Made by a program: the position numbers and the translations under genes. From Orbaceae bacterium ESL0727 (GTDB lineage Bacteria; Pseudomonadota; Gammaproteobacteria; Enterobacterales; Orbaceae), in contig JAQTHY010000001.1 in NCBI GenBank assembly GCA_029433345.1, positions 1 through 64,000 on the forward strand: DNA of 64,000 nucleotides, in the 5' to 3' direction. This document shows, piece after piece, positions 19,997 through 30,448 of this stretch. The notes below the pieces were generated by a model. It did not search any database, was not told where the DNA came from, and saw nothing but the letters and a program-made list of their open reading frames with translations. Numbering within the stretch: position 1 is the stretch's first letter; every line of letters begins with the position of its first letter.

Positions 19997-20821
19997 CTAA
20001 TCGATAGTACGAAGTAATTCATTAATTCCCACTTTACCGCGTGTTTTAGCATCAACTTTTTTCACAATAACAGCACAATAAAGGCTATATGAACCATCTT
20101 TAGACGGTAAATTACCGGATACCACAACAGAACCCGCAGGTACACGACCATAAAAAATTTCGCCGGTTGCACGATCATAAATTTTAGTACTTTGACCAAT
20201 AAATACGCCCATCGAAATCACAGAACCTTCTTCAACCACAACGCCTTCAACGATTTCACTGCGCGCACCAATAAAACAGTTGTCTTCAATAATAGTTGGC
20301 CCAGCTTGTAATGGTTCTAATACGCCACCAATCCCTACGCCACCTGATAAGTGAACATTCTTACCAATTTGTGCACACGAACCAACTGTCACCCACGTAT
20401 CAACCATAGTACCTTCATCGACATAAGCACCAATATTGACATAAGAAGGCATTAATACAGTATTACGTGCAATATACGCACCTTTACGCGCAATAGCTGA
20501 TGGCACAACACGAAAACCTTCTTGTTTAAAACGAGACTCATCATAATCGGCAAATTTTAATGGCACTTTATCATAATAATTAGTTTCGCAACCATCAATA
20601 AGCTTATTTTCGTTAATGCGGAATGATAACAGTACCGCTTTTTTTAGCCATTGATGTGTCACCCAATTGCCATTAATTTTTTCAGCGACACGCATTTTAC
20701 CGCTATCTAATAGATTAATAGATTGATTAATAGCATCACGCGTTACCGCATCGACAGAATTTGGTGTAATTTCAGTGCGATGTTCAAATGCGGTTTCAAT
20801 AATAGTTTGTAACTGTTGCAT
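19997..20821 (-). CDS. dapD: Tetrahydrodipicolinate N-succinyltransferase DapD
   Basis: Transfers succinyl from succinyl-CoA to tetrahydrodipicolinate in lysine and diaminopimelate synthesis. The N-terminal helical domain ([12 protein letters not shown]) is followed by a left-handed beta-helix of hexapeptide repeats (for example [35 protein letters not shown] and [16 protein letters not shown]). Length 274 aa matches E. coli. It is monocistronic-looking and preceded by an unusual 14-bp repeat array rather than a recognisable regulatory element. Confidence 0.97.
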   Translation of the reverse strand: MQQLQTIIETAFEHRTEITPNSVDAVTRDAINQSINLLDSGKMRVAEKINGNWVTHQWLKKAVLLSFRINENKLIDGCETNYYDKVPLKFADYDESRFKQEGFRVVPSAIARKGAYIARNTVLMPSYVNIGAYVDEGTMVDTWVTVGSCAQIGKNVHLSGGVGIGGVLEPLQAGPTIIEDNCFIGARSEIVEGVVVEEGSVISMGVFIGQSTKIYDRATGEIFYGRVPAGSVVVSGNLPSKDGSYSLYCAVIVKKVDAKTRGKVGINELLRTID

Positions 20822-21168
20822 GTCAGATTTCCTTTCGTTTAATACTTTAGTTGAATAACAATCGTTTAATCACAACTGTTCAATAACAACCGTCAATAAC
20901 AGTTGGTTAATAACAGTTTGTTAATAACAAGCGTCGAATAATAGACGTTTAATAATCGAGAAAAGATATTGGCACAGTATAATATAATCCGCCCCACTTT
21001 TTAAGTGCTTTATCATTTTGCCATTCATGAAAAATCTTTTTACAAATAGCGAAGTTAAATTGCGATCACGCTTCCAAATTTAATCAAAATTTGCGGTGAC
21101 GGTTTCTATTATCTGTAGAATTCTTGGTCAAGCATAAATGGTCATTATCGCATTAGGAAAGCATTATC
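20822..21168. other. Divergent intergenic region dapD-ppdA
   Basis: This 347-base gap holds the promoters of dapD (leftward) and the pilin cluster (rightward). It contains the 14-bp array at 20854-20950 next to the dapD start. A TATAAT-containing stretch near 20978-20988 could serve as a -10 in either direction. An AGGAAAG ribosome site lies before ppdA. No gene was found. Confidence 0.55.
20854..20950. repeat. 14-bp tandem array upstream of dapD
   Basis: Seven consecutive units of the type AATAACAGTTGGTT (14 bp, one of 13 bp), starting at 20854, 20868, 20882, 20895, 20909, 20923 and 20937. It lies 33 bases upstream of the dapD start, within its likely 5' untranslated or promoter region. Confidence 0.88.
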
Positions 21169-21639
21169 ATGCAAGCAGGATTTTCATTATTAGAGTTATT
21201 AATCGTCATCTGTATTACTGCAATGTTAGCGGCAATGGGGATTTCACAGTGGCGGGATAACAAATTACGTCATGAACTCACTTTCACTACCCAACAACTT
21301 GCCTATTTTTTAAACGAAGCCCAAGTTGACGCTTACATTAATAATCGCACCTATAATCTGTATCTGTTTACTTCACCTTGGTGCTTAATGATGAGCGAAG
21401 GCGATAGACCACCTTCCTGTAATGGGCCATTTCGTTTTACCAAACCCTACGATTCCGTCACCATTACAGGCTTAACCGAAAAAAAGACCATCTCTTTTTG
21501 GGGACGTCGTAATCTTGCTCAAACAGCTTCGTTACAATTAAAAAATACCCAAGGTCATAGCAAGGTGATCATCTCACGGCGCGGACGAATTCGTATTTGT
21601 AGCCAAAATAGCTACCTAACGGGGATGCCTGCATGTTAA
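21169..21639 (+). CDS. ppdA: Prepilin-type protein PpdA (GspH/FimT-like)
   Basis: Minor type IV pilin-like protein. The very short leader MQAG is followed by FSLLELLIVICITAM, a class III signal in which prepilin peptidase cuts after Gly and Glu is at position 5 of the mature protein. After the hydrophobic helix comes a small globular domain with paired Cys near the end (ICSQ...PAC). The ribosome site AGGAAAG supports the start. It is the first of four genes in the order ppdA-ppdB-ygdB-ppdC, as in E. coli next to recC; recC is not present here. Confidence 0.85.
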   Translation: MQAGFSLLELLIVICITAMLAAMGISQWRDNKLRHELTFTTQQLAYFLNEAQVDAYINNRTYNLYLFTSPWCLMMSEGDRPPSCNGPFRFTKPYDSVTITGLTEKKTISFWGRRNLAQTASLQLKNTQGHSKVIISRRGRIRICSQNSYLTGMPAC

Positions 21640-22202
21640 CTTCTGCAACCGCCGGTGGTTATTCACTTTTTGAGATGTTAATCAGCCTTGCGTTATCAAG
21701 TATCATTATGATCACAACCAGCTCATTTTACCCTCTATTGCAAACCGAAATCTTACACAATTACCAACAATTTCGCCTAGAACAAAGTGTACAACATGCT
21801 ATGGTGGGTCTAATGAAAGATTTACGCAGAGCTGGCTTTATCGCGAATCATCCTGAAAAAATGACAGCCAAAGCGATAGTAATCAATCAGCAACAAGATT
21901 GTATTTTGATTCGATATGACAGTGAAATTCGGGGTGATTGGATTTATCAGCCAATAAATAGTCAAGATGCTGATCTTTTTGCTTATCGATATAACAAAAA
22001 TAGTGTCGAATATAAAGTAGGTGCAGTGAACTGTTCAGGCAATAACTGGGAAAAATTACTCGATACCAACGAAATCCGTGTGACACATTTTAAGATCAAA
22101 CAGCATCACAATACTTTTGTCATAGATTTGAATGCTGAACTTAAACATAAACCTCACATAAATTACCAATTTACTCGCATCATTAAATATGAAAATTTTT
22201 AA
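21633..22202 (+). CDS. ppdB: Prepilin-type protein PpdB
   Basis: Second minor pilin-like protein (PilW/GspJ-like role). The prepilin motif is G-YSLFEMLISLALSS near residue 10, with Glu at +5. The mature domain has VQHAMVGLMKDLRRAGF, typical of PpdB/PilW. Its start overlaps the end of ppdA by seven bases and its end overlaps the next gene by 14 bases, so the four genes are tightly coupled. Length 189 aa is near E. coli PpdB (187). Confidence 0.85.
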   Translation: MLTSATAGGYSLFEMLISLALSSIIMITTSSFYPLLQTEILHNYQQFRLEQSVQHAMVGLMKDLRRAGFIANHPEKMTAKAIVINQQQDCILIRYDSEIRGDWIYQPINSQDADLFAYRYNKNSVEYKVGAVNCSGNNWEKLLDTNEIRVTHFKIKQHHNTFVIDLNAELKHKPHINYQFTRIIKYENF

Positions 22203-22644
22203 CGTAATCGTGTCAAGTCGCTTAATTGCGACCAATCAACAAGTAGGCCTAAGCGCCATCGCTATGGTGATGATCCTAATGCTATTAGGGATTATTTTAT
22301 TAACCGGATTTCATTCACTTATCACCTCGTGGCAAAAAAGTATTGTCTCTGAACTCCACTATTATGCGCGTTTTAATCAAGCTAGCTCTGCACTGCATTG
22401 GGGTAGCAGGCAAATTTGGGCAGAGCCGACCGCTAATTGGCAATGCCAAATTGAAACAAATAATCAGCTCCATGCCTGCATAAAATCGTCGTCTTTAACG
22501 ACTGATCGTTATACTTTATTGCGCGGCGGATCCGCTGATTTCTACCTTTATCAGCTTACCCATTATGATAATGGCAAACTGAAGATTGAGCATGGACATT
22601 GGCTTGATTATTGCCCAGAAAAACGGAATATGGATTGTAACTAA
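22189..22644 (+). CDS. ygdB: YgdB-like minor pilin (DUF2509)
   Basis: Third protein of the minor pilin cluster. The N-terminal helix VGLSAIAMVMILMLLGIILL follows a possible leader, but Glu at +5 is replaced by Ala, a feature shared with GspK-like tip pilins. The C-terminal segment with LDYCPEKRNMDC resembles the equivalent Cys-containing end of E. coli YgdB. It probably caps or initiates the pseudopilus. No pilus motor, major pilin or secretin gene lies in this window. Confidence 0.75.
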   Translation: MKIFNVIVSSRLIATNQQVGLSAIAMVMILMLLGIILLTGFHSLITSWQKSIVSELHYYARFNQASSALHWGSRQIWAEPTANWQCQIETNNQLHACIKSSSLTTDRYTLLRGGSADFYLYQLTHYDNGKLKIEHGHWLDYCPEKRNMDCN

Positions 22645-22690
22645 TATAACGATTGACAACAGAACATCACCTTTTGGGGAGTAATCAGAG

Positions 22691-23047
22691 ATGGCAGATG
22701 ACTTATCACAATATAGACAGCACAATCGGCTGGCTAACCATTTTGCAGGATTTAGTTTAATCGAAGTTTTAATCGCGATACTGCTGTTTGCCATCATTTT
22801 ATTGGGATTTACCCGCTATCACCATGCACTGCTAGCACGACATCATCAATTTTATACACAGTTACGTGCTGAACGTATCGCATTCCAGCTCCTTGACAGT
22901 TACCCCAATATTGCAAGTCACATCGTTCCGACGCATTGGCAATACCAAATCAATAGCTATAGCTACAGTGCCCAATGCACTATGGTGAACGTCACTATTC
23001 ATTTGCCCAATCAAAAAATCATCCGACAACATCGCCTCTTTTGTTAG
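22691..23047 (+). CDS. ppdC: Prepilin-type protein PpdC
   Basis: Fourth minor pilin-like protein (GspI/PilV-like). A leader of about 19 residues ends in HFAG, followed by FSLIEVLIAILLFAIILL with Glu at +5. The short C-terminal domain has two Cys (QCTM and LFC at the end). Length 118 aa is close to E. coli PpdC (107). A 46-base gap with a GGGGAG ribosome site precedes it. Downstream is the triplicated 121-bp repeat rather than recC. Confidence 0.8.
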   Translation: MADDLSQYRQHNRLANHFAGFSLIEVLIAILLFAIILLGFTRYHHALLARHHQFYTQLRAERIAFQLLDSYPNIASHIVPTHWQYQINSYSYSAQCTMVNVTIHLPNQKIIRQHRLFC

Positions 23048-23054
23048 TTTTTTT

Positions 23055-23418
23055 ATCATTACAACCCAATGATATACAACAACAAATTAACAATAAACTG
23101 ATTTAAATGTATAGTAGTTCTGAAACTTTTTAACAAAATGATAACTATTGTTTTATTGTATGGCTAATAGATAAAATGATTACAACCCAATGACATACAA
23201 CAACAAACTAACAATAAACTGATTGAAATGGGTAGCAGTTCTGAAACTTTTTAACAAAATAATAGATATCGCTTGATTGTGTAGCTCACAGATAAAATGA
23301 TTACAACCCAATGACATACAACAACAAACTAACAATAAACTGATTAAAATGGGTAGCAGTTCTGAAACTTTTTAACAAAATGATAGATTATCGCCTGATT
23401 GTGTAGCTCACAGATAAA
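23055..23418. repeat. Three tandem copies of a 121-bp unit
   Basis: Units start at 23055, 23176 and 23297 (121, 121 and 122 bp), each beginning with a sequence like ATGATTACAACCCAATGACA. Units 2 and 3 are nearly identical; unit 1 is more diverged. Each carries one diverged dispersed element on the minus strand (ending AGTTCTGAAACTTTTTAAC on the plus strand, at about 23107, 23228 and 23349). No ORF runs through the units. The array lies between convergent ppdC and trpA. Confidence 0.93.
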
Positions 23419-23545
23419 ATGGCGAGATGATTTTTCGCCGACGTGATTATCGGCGATGATCATATAAAGAAGAGATAGAATTAATCAGGCAATTTACCTT
23501 ATTATTGACTGATGTTTGTCTGCCAGATTGACACCAATTAGCAAC
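23419..23545. other. Palindromes downstream of trpA
   Basis: Immediately after the 121-bp array are two overlapping hairpins: GGCGA/TCGCC, and CGCCGA/TCGGCG with an eight-base loop (about 23421-23455). Together they could end transcription of the trp operon or the pilin cluster, but neither is followed by a clear T-run. Confidence 0.4.
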
Positions 23546-24352
23546 CTATTTTTGGGTTGCTGCTTTCATCATCTTGACAAAATCAGCCAACTCACTCAGC
23601 ATTTTGGTTGGATTGGTCACATTTTTTTCAATAATTTTGACAGTTGCCGATCCCGCAATCGCACCCGCCGCACCAGATTGGATAGCTTCTTTGACTTGAT
23701 TAGGATCTGAAATACCAAAGCCTTGAATAGCTGGTGGTGCACCAAACTCATGCAGTTTTTGCAATAAGTGGGTAAGCGGTTTATGGGCTCTTTTTTCTGT
23801 TCCTGTCACCCCAGCACGCGACACTAAATAAGTATAGGCCTTGCCATGCTGAGCAATACGTTTCATGACGTTATCATCGGCATTAGGTGGGCAAATGAAA
23901 ATAGGTGCGATGCCATGCTTACTAGCTGCACCACTAAATTCTTCGCAATATTCAACCGGTAAATCTGCGATCAACACTGAATCCACCCCAGCGCTGGCGC
24001 ATTTCGCATAAAAATGGTCAATCCCACCTTTAAAGACAAGGTTGGCATAAATTAAGAGTCCAATTGGAATATCAGTATGTTTAGCACGTATTTTGCCCAA
24101 AATATCAAAACAGTTAGCCACGGTAATTCCACCCTGAAAAGCCCGAATATTGGCATTTTGGATAGTCGGACCATCCGCCATAGGGTCAGAAAACGGAATG
24201 CCTAACTCGAGCGCATCCGCCCCTGCAGTCACTAAGGTGTCAATAATTTGTAAGGAGAGTTCAGGATTGGGATCGCCAACCGGCACAAAAGGAACAAATG
24301 CGCCTTCATTTTTTGCGTTTAATTGTGCAAATAATTTGTCATAACGATTCAT
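23546..24352 (-). CDS. trpA: Tryptophan synthase alpha subunit
   Basis: Cleaves indole-3-glycerol phosphate to indole and glyceraldehyde-3-phosphate; indole passes to TrpB through a tunnel. The catalytic Glu and Asp are in [20 protein letters not shown] split as [11 protein letters not shown] (Glu) and MADGP (Asp). The phosphate site [10 protein letters not shown] and [11 protein letters not shown] follow. Length 268 aa equals E. coli. The start overlaps the trpB stop by four bases (ATGA-type), giving coupled, equimolar synthesis. Confidence 0.98.
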   Translation of the reverse strand: MNRYDKLFAQLNAKNEGAFVPFVPVGDPNPELSLQIIDTLVTAGADALELGIPFSDPMADGPTIQNANIRAFQGGITVANCFDILGKIRAKHTDIPIGLLIYANLVFKGGIDHFYAKCASAGVDSVLIADLPVEYCEEFSGAASKHGIAPIFICPPNADDNVMKRIAQHGKAYTYLVSRAGVTGTEKRAHKPLTHLLQKLHEFGAPPAIQGFGISDPNQVKEAIQSGAAGAIAGSATVKIIEKNVTNPTKMLSELADFVKMMKAATQK

Positions 24353-25548
24353 TCTATTTCTCCTCTTGCTTTCAAAATATCATACACGGTAAAAATATCT
24401 TTATCGCCGCGGCCAGATAAATTGACAATCAACAACTGTTCTTTATTTGGATTTTCTTTGATCATTTTTAATGCATAAGCCAAAGCATGCGATGATTCAA
24501 GCGCCGGAATAATACCTTCATGGCGGGAGAGTTGCTGGAAAGCATCTAATGCTTCATCATCGGTAATCGATACATAATCGGCTCGACCAATGCTGTTCAA
24601 GTAAGCGTGTTGCGGCCCAACTGATGGGAAATCCAATCCAGCAGAAATAGAATAAGACTCTTCGATTTGCCCTTCATCTGTCTGCATCATTGGCGATTTC
24701 ATACCAAAATAGATACCCAATTTACCATGTTTAAGCGATGCACCATGTTGGCCTGTTTCAATACCGTGGCCGCCCGGTTCAACGCCAATTAATCTTACCG
24801 ATTTGTCTTCAATAAAATTAGCGAACATACCAATCGCATTCGAACCGCCGCCCACACAAGCAATTACGGCATCAGGTAAACGCCCTTCACGTTCTAAAAT
24901 TTGCTGTTTAGCTTCACGACTAATCACTTGCTGGAATTCGCGAACAATGGTTGGGAATGGATGCGGGCCGGCCGCGGTACCTAGCATATAATGTGCGTTT
25001 TCATAACTGCCAGACCAATCACGCAAGGCTTCGTTACAGGCATCTTTTAATGTCGCTGAGCCAGTAGTGACCGGAATCACTGTCGCCCCCATCAAACGCA
25101 TTCTAAAGACATTGGGTGCTTGACGTTTGACATCTTTCGCGCCCATATAAATGCGGCATTTGAGCCCTAATAGTGCACAAGCAAGTGCCGATGCAACACC
25201 GTGCTGACCTGCGCCCGTTTCGGCTATAATTTCGGTTTTGCCCATTCGCTTAGCCAGTAATGCTTGCCCAAGTACCTGATTTGTTTTATGTGCCCCACCG
25301 TGGACTAAATCTTCACGTTTCAAATATAATTTAGTCTTACTACCCGCGGTTAGATTTTTACAGAGCGTCAACGCAGTTGGGCGACCTGCATAATTCACCA
25401 ACAGATCATTCAACTCTTTTTGGAATTCAGGATCATCTTTCGCGGCTAAAAAAGCATCTTCTAGCTGATCAAGCACTGGCATTAATATTTGGGGTACATA
25501 TTGCCCACCAAATTCGCCAAAATAGGGATTTAATTTAGACATCATCAT
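24349..25548 (-). CDS. trpB: Tryptophan synthase beta subunit
   Basis: PLP enzyme that joins indole and serine to make tryptophan. The PLP lysine lies in GGAHKTNQ, with the phosphate-binding loop [10 protein letters not shown] and the ends SVGPQHAYL and [13 protein letters not shown]. Three successive ATG codons ([15 protein letters not shown]) follow an AAAAGG ribosome site that lies inside the last codons of trpCF. Its spacing favours the second or third ATG. The first ATG overlaps the trpCF stop (TAATG). Confidence 0.98.
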   Translation of the reverse strand: MMMSKLNPYFGEFGGQYVPQILMPVLDQLEDAFLAAKDDPEFQKELNDLLVNYAGRPTALTLCKNLTAGSKTKLYLKREDLVHGGAHKTNQVLGQALLAKRMGKTEIIAETGAGQHGVASALACALLGLKCRIYMGAKDVKRQAPNVFRMRLMGATVIPVTTGSATLKDACNEALRDWSGSYENAHYMLGTAAGPHPFPTIVREFQQVISREAKQQILEREGRLPDAVIACVGGGSNAIGMFANFIEDKSVRLIGVEPGGHGIETGQHGASLKHGKLGIYFGMKSPMMQTDEGQIEESYSISAGLDFPSVGPQHAYLNSIGRADYVSITDDEALDAFQQLSRHEGIIPALESSHALAYALKMIKENPNKEQLLIVNLSGRGDKDIFTVYDILKARGEIE

Positions 25549-26960
25549 TACCTTTTTAATTGATTAATTTGTGCAAAAGCCATATCGATCTTATTTTGAT
25601 CTTTTATTCCTGGCACAGTTTCCACACCTGAATTGAGATCTACACCGGCACAACCTGTTAAAATAGCCTTTTGTATATTTTGTGGATTAATTCCGCCAGC
25701 CAAAATCACGTTAGCCAACGAATGACCTTGTCTCTTTTGTTCTGTTAATAATGACCAATCAAATTGTTTACCTGTGCCACCGGCGCCATTATCAAAAATA
25801 TACCGTGATACCAATGGATTATCATGTCGAGGAATCGTATCACTGATACTTAACGCTTGCCAAATTTGGCATTTTTCAGGCAAGAGATTGCGTAGATTTT
25901 GGATGTATTCATCATCTTCATGGCCATGTAGCTGCACAGCATATAATGATAATTGTGTGGCGATCTGACCCACTTCATCGCTATCGGCATCTTTAAATAC
26001 TCCTACCCAATTAAGTGGCGCAGCGGCGATAACGTTACGTGCTTTAATTGGCTGAATATAGCGTGCCGAAGTGGGAACGAAAATAAGCCCACCATAGACC
26101 GCACCTGCGTGATAAGCAGTTATGGCATCTTGTGGTCGCGTTAATCCACACACTTTATTTTCACCAAATAGCACTTTACGGATGGCGAGTGGTAGATTTT
26201 CTTCCGACATCAGCGCGCTACCAATTAAAAAGCCATTGGCAAATTGACTCAACTCAGCGACTTGCGCGTGCGTATAGATTCCCGATTCACTAATAATCAC
26301 ACGATCTTTAGGAATCGTTACCGATAAGGTTTTGACGCGATTTAGATCAACAGTGAGATCACGTAAATTACGATTATTAATACCAATCACTTTGGCACCC
26401 AAATTGATTGCTCTTTTCACTTCACTTTCTGTGCTAGCTTCGGTCAAAACGCCCATACCCAGTTGATGTGCTAATTCACTAAAACGGCGATATTCTTCAT
26501 CATTCACCACAGAAAGCATCAATAAAATCGCATCAGCTTGGTAATAACGTGCCAGATAAATCTGATATTCATCAATAATAAAATCTTTACAAAGAACAGG
26601 CTGCGTAACCTTACGGCGCACTATCGGTAAAAAATCAAAACTGCCTTGAAAATATTTGCTATCCGTGAGAACCGATATAGCCGATGCATAATCTTTATAT
26701 ATTATTGCAATTTTTTCGGGATCAAAATCATCACGAATCAATCCTTTTGACGGTGACGCTTTTTTACACTCTAAAATAAACACGGTGTGTGGCTGCGTTA
26801 ATGCTGCATAAAAATCGCGATCACTGGCCACAATATCATTTTTAAATGTCGACAACGGTTGTTTGCTTTGTTGTTCTGTTAACCAGATCTGTTTATCTTC
26901 GATAATCTTTTTTAACACGGTTGCCATGGCGACATTTTCCGTCAGCGCGGTTATTGTCAT
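25548..26960 (-). CDS. trpCF: Bifunctional TrpC-TrpF (IGPS/PRAI)
   Basis: Fused indole-3-glycerol-phosphate synthase (about residues 12-265) and phosphoribosylanthranilate isomerase (about 266-470). TrpC motifs: [32 protein letters not shown] and ISESGI. TrpF motifs: [11 protein letters not shown] (catalytic Cys), [20 protein letters not shown] (catalytic Asp) and LAGGINPQN. The extra 11 residues before the usual MxTVLxKI start are supported by a GGAG ribosome site next to the first ATG. A 15-base gap separates it from trpGD. Confidence 0.97.
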   Translation of the reverse strand: MTITALTENVAMATVLKKIIEDKQIWLTEQQSKQPLSTFKNDIVASDRDFYAALTQPHTVFILECKKASPSKGLIRDDFDPEKIAIIYKDYASAISVLTDSKYFQGSFDFLPIVRRKVTQPVLCKDFIIDEYQIYLARYYQADAILLMLSVVNDEEYRRFSELAHQLGMGVLTEASTESEVKRAINLGAKVIGINNRNLRDLTVDLNRVKTLSVTIPKDRVIISESGIYTHAQVAELSQFANGFLIGSALMSEENLPLAIRKVLFGENKVCGLTRPQDAITAYHAGAVYGGLIFVPTSARYIQPIKARNVIAAAPLNWVGVFKDADSDEVGQIATQLSLYAVQLHGHEDDEYIQNLRNLLPEKCQIWQALSISDTIPRHDNPLVSRYIFDNGAGGTGKQFDWSLLTEQKRQGHSLANVILAGGINPQNIQKAILTGCAGVDLNSGVETVPGIKDQNKIDMAFAQINQLKR

Positions 26961-26975
26961 GTTATTCTCCTTGCA

Positions 26976-28652
26976 CTACCTTGCGGCCAGTTTTTGCAAC
27001 AATGCATAAGCTTTACCACTGCGCATCATCTCAATGGCTTGTTTTGCATTGGCTTTGAGATCAGGCTGATCAAATAAACTCATTAACATCGCCACATTGG
27101 CAGCAATGGCAGCTTCATGTGCGGGGCGTCCATGACCTTGTAAAATCGCAATTAATAGATCGCGATTCTCTTCGGGTGTTCCCCCTTCGATATCTTTTAA
27201 GGTAAAAGTCGGTAAACCAAAGTCATCTGGCGTTAAATTAAAATAACGAATCTCGCCGTGTTGTACTTCGGCAACTTGTGTGATGCCATGAATAGCCACT
27301 TCATCCATGCCTGCACCATGTACCACATAAGCATGTGTATAATTCAACATTTTTAACGTTTCAGCAATCGGTTTTATTAATTTAGCATCATAAACACCAA
27401 GAAGAATACGTTTTGGCTTTGATGGATTAATCAATGGCCCTAATACATTAAAAATTGTTCGCGTTTTTAATTGTTGACGAATCGGTGCTGCATAACGAAA
27501 GCCGGTATGATATTGCTGAGCAAATAAAAAGCAGACACCTAAATCATCTAATGCTTTACGTGAAACATCGGCTGACATATTCAGTTTGACGCCCAGGGCA
27601 GATAACACATCCGACGATCCTGACTTACTCGATACACCACGATTACCATGTTTAGCCACTTTATAACCTAAGGCAGCTGCAACAAACGCACTGGCGGTGG
27701 AGATATTAATACTATTGGTGCCATCACCGCCGGTACCGACTATATCGGTATAATCATAATCTGGTGAATCAAAATGATCAGCATGTTCGAGCAAAGCAGA
27801 GGCTGCGCCGGCAATTTCTTCAGGGGTTTCCCCACGAACTTTCATGCTAATAATAGCGGAAGCTAACAATACCGGTTCTACCTTACCTTGGATAATCAAT
27901 CCAAATAAGCGTTTACTTTCATCTTGGGTCAAGGCTTGCCCTTGGTATAATTTATTCAGTACCGGTTGGATATTATATTCTTGCTTATCAACAATCGCTT
28001 GTTTAGCCGGTTCAACCATTACCTTGCTGGTTTGCGTTGCATTTTCTGGTGTGGCAATTAATGGATTAGCGGCTCGATTCTGTGCCCATTCAATGGTTTG
28101 ATTTAATAATTTTACCCCTTGAATAGTTAAAATAGATTCTGGGTGAAATTGGAATCCACATACACGATCATGCTCATTACGTACCGCCATCACAATGTCA
28201 TTAAACATCGCATTAATCGTTAATGATTTCGGAATATTTTCCCCTTTTAAGGAGTGATAACGGGCGACAGGTAATGGATTCGGTAACCCTTTGAACATGG
28301 CCTGACCATCATGTTCAATTAATGATGCTTTACCATGCAAAATATCACCGGCAGAAACAATAGTCCCACCATAGGCTTCGACAATGGCTTGGTGACCAAG
28401 GCAGATACCAATAATGGGCAATTTACCTTTTAGTCGTTTTAACAATTCGAGCATCGAGCCAGCTTGGCTTGGTGTACCCGGTCCAGGCGATAAAAAGAGG
28501 ATAGGATCTTGCATATGTGACAATTTTTCAATAATGACATCTGCAGGAATGGTATTACGATAGATGGTCACATGATGGCCACTATTACGAAGTTGATCAA
28601 CTAAGTTATAAGTGAAAGAATCAACATTATCAATAAATAAAATATTAGCCAT
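26976..28652 (-). CDS. trpGD: Bifunctional TrpG-TrpD (anthranilate synthase glutaminase / phosphoribosyltransferase)
   Basis: The N-terminal class I glutaminase domain (residues 1-195) provides ammonia to TrpE: the nucleophile Cys84 is in GICLGHQA, and the catalytic His/Glu are in FQFHPES. The C-terminal domain (about 225-558) transfers phosphoribosyl to anthranilate: [30 protein letters not shown], and NVLGPLINP. This fusion is typical of enteric bacteria. Its ATG overlaps the trpE stop (TAATG). The linker between the domains is slightly longer than in E. coli (531 aa in total there, 558 here). Confidence 0.97.
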   Translation of the reverse strand: MANILFIDNVDSFTYNLVDQLRNSGHHVTIYRNTIPADVIIEKLSHMQDPILFLSPGPGTPSQAGSMLELLKRLKGKLPIIGICLGHQAIVEAYGGTIVSAGDILHGKASLIEHDGQAMFKGLPNPLPVARYHSLKGENIPKSLTINAMFNDIVMAVRNEHDRVCGFQFHPESILTIQGVKLLNQTIEWAQNRAANPLIATPENATQTSKVMVEPAKQAIVDKQEYNIQPVLNKLYQGQALTQDESKRLFGLIIQGKVEPVLLASAIISMKVRGETPEEIAGAASALLEHADHFDSPDYDYTDIVGTGGDGTNSINISTASAFVAAALGYKVAKHGNRGVSSKSGSSDVLSALGVKLNMSADVSRKALDDLGVCFLFAQQYHTGFRYAAPIRQQLKTRTIFNVLGPLINPSKPKRILLGVYDAKLIKPIAETLKMLNYTHAYVVHGAGMDEVAIHGITQVAEVQHGEIRYFNLTPDDFGLPTFTLKDIEGGTPEENRDLLIAILQGHGRPAHEAAIAANVAMLMSLFDQPDLKANAKQAIEMMRSGKAYALLQKLAAR

Positions 28653-30214
28653 TAGAATACACCTTCTACATTATGTGCTGCCATGATAGCGCGAACCACT
28701 GCTCTGGCTTTATTTCGGGATTCATCGGATTCTGATTGCGGATTAGAGTCAAATACAACGCCGCCACCTGCTTGTACTGTGGCTATGCCATTTTCAACAT
28801 AAGCGGAACGAATCACAATACAGGTATCGAGATCGCCATGTGAGGTAAAATAACCGATAGCACCACCATAACTTCCCCGTTTTTCTTTTTCTGCTTCACC
28901 AATGAGTTGCATAGCACGTATCTTTGGCGCACCGGTTAAGGTTCCCATATTCATGGTTGCTTGATAAGCATGCAGGGCATCAAGATCATCACGAAGTTTA
29001 CCTACCACTCGTGAAACTAAATGCATAACGAAAGAGTAACGATCAACGTTTAATAGCGATTTGGTATAACGCGTTCCCGGTTTACAAATACGCGCTAAAT
29101 CATTACGGGCTAAATCGACTAGCATTAAATGTTCGGCTAACTCTTTTTTATCGGTACGCATATCAAGTTCTAAGCGACTATCTAAATCATGATCTATCTG
29201 GCCATTTGGCATTAAGCCACGTGGACGTGTCCCTGCAATCGGGTAGATTTCCACTTGATTGGTCTGTTTATTATATTTAAGCGCACTTTCAGGTGATGCA
29301 CCAAAAATCGTAAAATCATCATCTTGCATATAGAACATATAAGGACTTGGATTATTCGTTTTTAATACCTGATAAGCGGATAGCGGTTGCGGGCAAGGGA
29401 GCTGAAAACGTCTTGACGGTACGGCTTGAAAGATCTCACCTTGTGAAATGGCATCTTGCATCTTTTTAACCATCGTATTGAAATCCACATCACTCTTATT
29501 ACAAGTTACGTTAATATTCGGTAATGATTGCTGTGGAATAGCTTTCATTGGCACACTTAATGTGGCTTGAAGTTCGGCTAAACGTTGTGTTAACCGTGTC
29601 ACTTGTATTGGATCTGCCGTAAATGCAGTTGCTTTTAAGACAGCTGTTTTATCTTGATGATTAATTTCGAGTAATGTTTCTGCCAAATAAAAACAGTAAT
29701 CTTGGCAACGTTGTGATGAAGGTAATTTTGGTAAATCTTCAAATTCAGCCACTAAATCATAGCCAAATAATCCCCCAACAAATAAAGCATCTTGCGAGCA
29801 CACTTCGGGAACATTCACTAAATGCAATAAATTACGTAATGCATCGAAAATAGAGAGTGATTTCAGACGAGAATCTTCATCTTGTAAATGATCAGCCTTA
29901 GGAAAGCGTAATAATAATGTGTGATCATCGATACTTTTCTTCTCTACCTGTTCAGGAAAAGAGTGTGCGAGTAAGGGTAATAACGCTTTACCATTGTCGG
30001 TTAATGCTTTAACTGTCACATCACTGTTTAATGCCGTAATGCGTAATGCACTATCCACAATCATGACACTTTTTATGCCTTGTTTATCGTCAATTTCGGC
30101 AGATTCCAATAACAGTGTTGCGGGGCGATTATGGCATAACTGATTAAAAACCCTAGTTGGATCTTGATGATAACCAATCTGTTTGGTTATCTGTATTAAA
30201 GTCGGTTTATTCAT
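28652..30214 (-). CDS. trpE: Anthranilate synthase component I
   Basis: Makes anthranilate from chorismate with TrpG. The start at 30214 (MNKPTLIQ) aligns with E. coli; the frame extends eight codons further upstream. The tryptophan feedback-site motif LLLESA is intact (Ser38), so the enzyme should be inhibited by tryptophan. Chorismate-binding motifs are present: [53 protein letters not shown] and [15 protein letters not shown]. First structural gene of the complete operon trpE-GD-CF-B-A, with tightly overlapping gene junctions. Confidence 0.97.
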   Translation of the reverse strand: MNKPTLIQITKQIGYHQDPTRVFNQLCHNRPATLLLESAEIDDKQGIKSVMIVDSALRITALNSDVTVKALTDNGKALLPLLAHSFPEQVEKKSIDDHTLLLRFPKADHLQDEDSRLKSLSIFDALRNLLHLVNVPEVCSQDALFVGGLFGYDLVAEFEDLPKLPSSQRCQDYCFYLAETLLEINHQDKTAVLKATAFTADPIQVTRLTQRLAELQATLSVPMKAIPQQSLPNINVTCNKSDVDFNTMVKKMQDAISQGEIFQAVPSRRFQLPCPQPLSAYQVLKTNNPSPYMFYMQDDDFTIFGASPESALKYNKQTNQVEIYPIAGTRPRGLMPNGQIDHDLDSRLELDMRTDKKELAEHLMLVDLARNDLARICKPGTRYTKSLLNVDRYSFVMHLVSRVVGKLRDDLDALHAYQATMNMGTLTGAPKIRAMQLIGEAEKEKRGSYGGAIGYFTSHGDLDTCIVIRSAYVENGIATVQAGGGVVFDSNPQSESDESRNKARAVVRAIMAAHNVEGVF

Positions 30215-30254
30215 ATTTGACTCGCTATTTTTATACAATCATTTTTTATAAAGA

Positions 30255-30284
30255 TTAAAAAACCCGCATTACGCGGGCTTTGTG
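30255..30284 (-). terminator. trp attenuator terminator (3:4 hairpin)
   Basis: On the minus strand GCCCGC pairs with GCGGGT (one G-T) around the loop GTAAT, extended by A-T pairs and followed by TTTTTT. It lies between trpL and trpE. Competing structures are visible upstream. CACAAAGCCCG (30274-30284) can pair with CGGGTGATGTG (30306-30316) as an antiterminator. CATTAC (30321-30326) can pair with GTGATG (30308-30313) as the pause hairpin. Confidence 0.88.
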
Positions 30285-30304
30285 AAAACAACAATAACAA
30301 AACA

Positions 30305-30394
30305 TCACATCACCCGATGAGTAATGCGCCACCAACGAATAGCTAGTGTAACAGCAGATTGTGTAAAAGTGATGAATGTCTGTTTTGTTTTCAT
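30305..30394 (-). CDS. trpL: trp operon leader peptide with tandem Trp codons
   Basis: A 29-residue ORF, too short for most ORF lists. It starts ATGAAAACAAAACAG (MKTKQ) at 30394 and ends at TGA 30305-30307. Residues 20-23 are RWWR, with adjacent TGG codons, and they are followed at once by the segment that forms the pause hairpin. Trp-starved ribosomes would stall at the two Trp codons and favour the antiterminator, the classical attenuation arrangement. The stop codon lies within segment 2 of the leader RNA. Upstream is the trp promoter and operator, downstream the attenuator and trpE. Confidence 0.92.
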   Translation of the reverse strand: MKTKQTFITFTQSAVTLAIRWWRITHRVM

Positions 30395-30430
30395 GATCGA
30401 TACTCGTTAATAGAAGTAACAATTAATTTT

Positions 30431-30448
30431 GTACTATTAAACTAGTTC
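30431..30448 (-). promoter_or_regulatory. TrpR operator
   Basis: The 18-bp site reads GAACTAGTTTAATAGTAC on the minus strand. It matches the E. coli trp operator GAACTAGTTAACTAGTAC at 16 of 18 positions and is nearly palindromic. It covers the -10 box, so a TrpR-tryptophan complex would block RNA polymerase. Confidence 0.88.

Noticed and set aside
23055-23418. Possible CRISPR array
   Set aside because: Units are 121 bp, contiguous and alike throughout, without unique spacers; no cas genes are present.
23538-23560. Hairpin over the trpA stop codon as terminator
   Set aside because: AGCAACC/GGTTGCT is a good stem, but no T-run follows on the minus strand.
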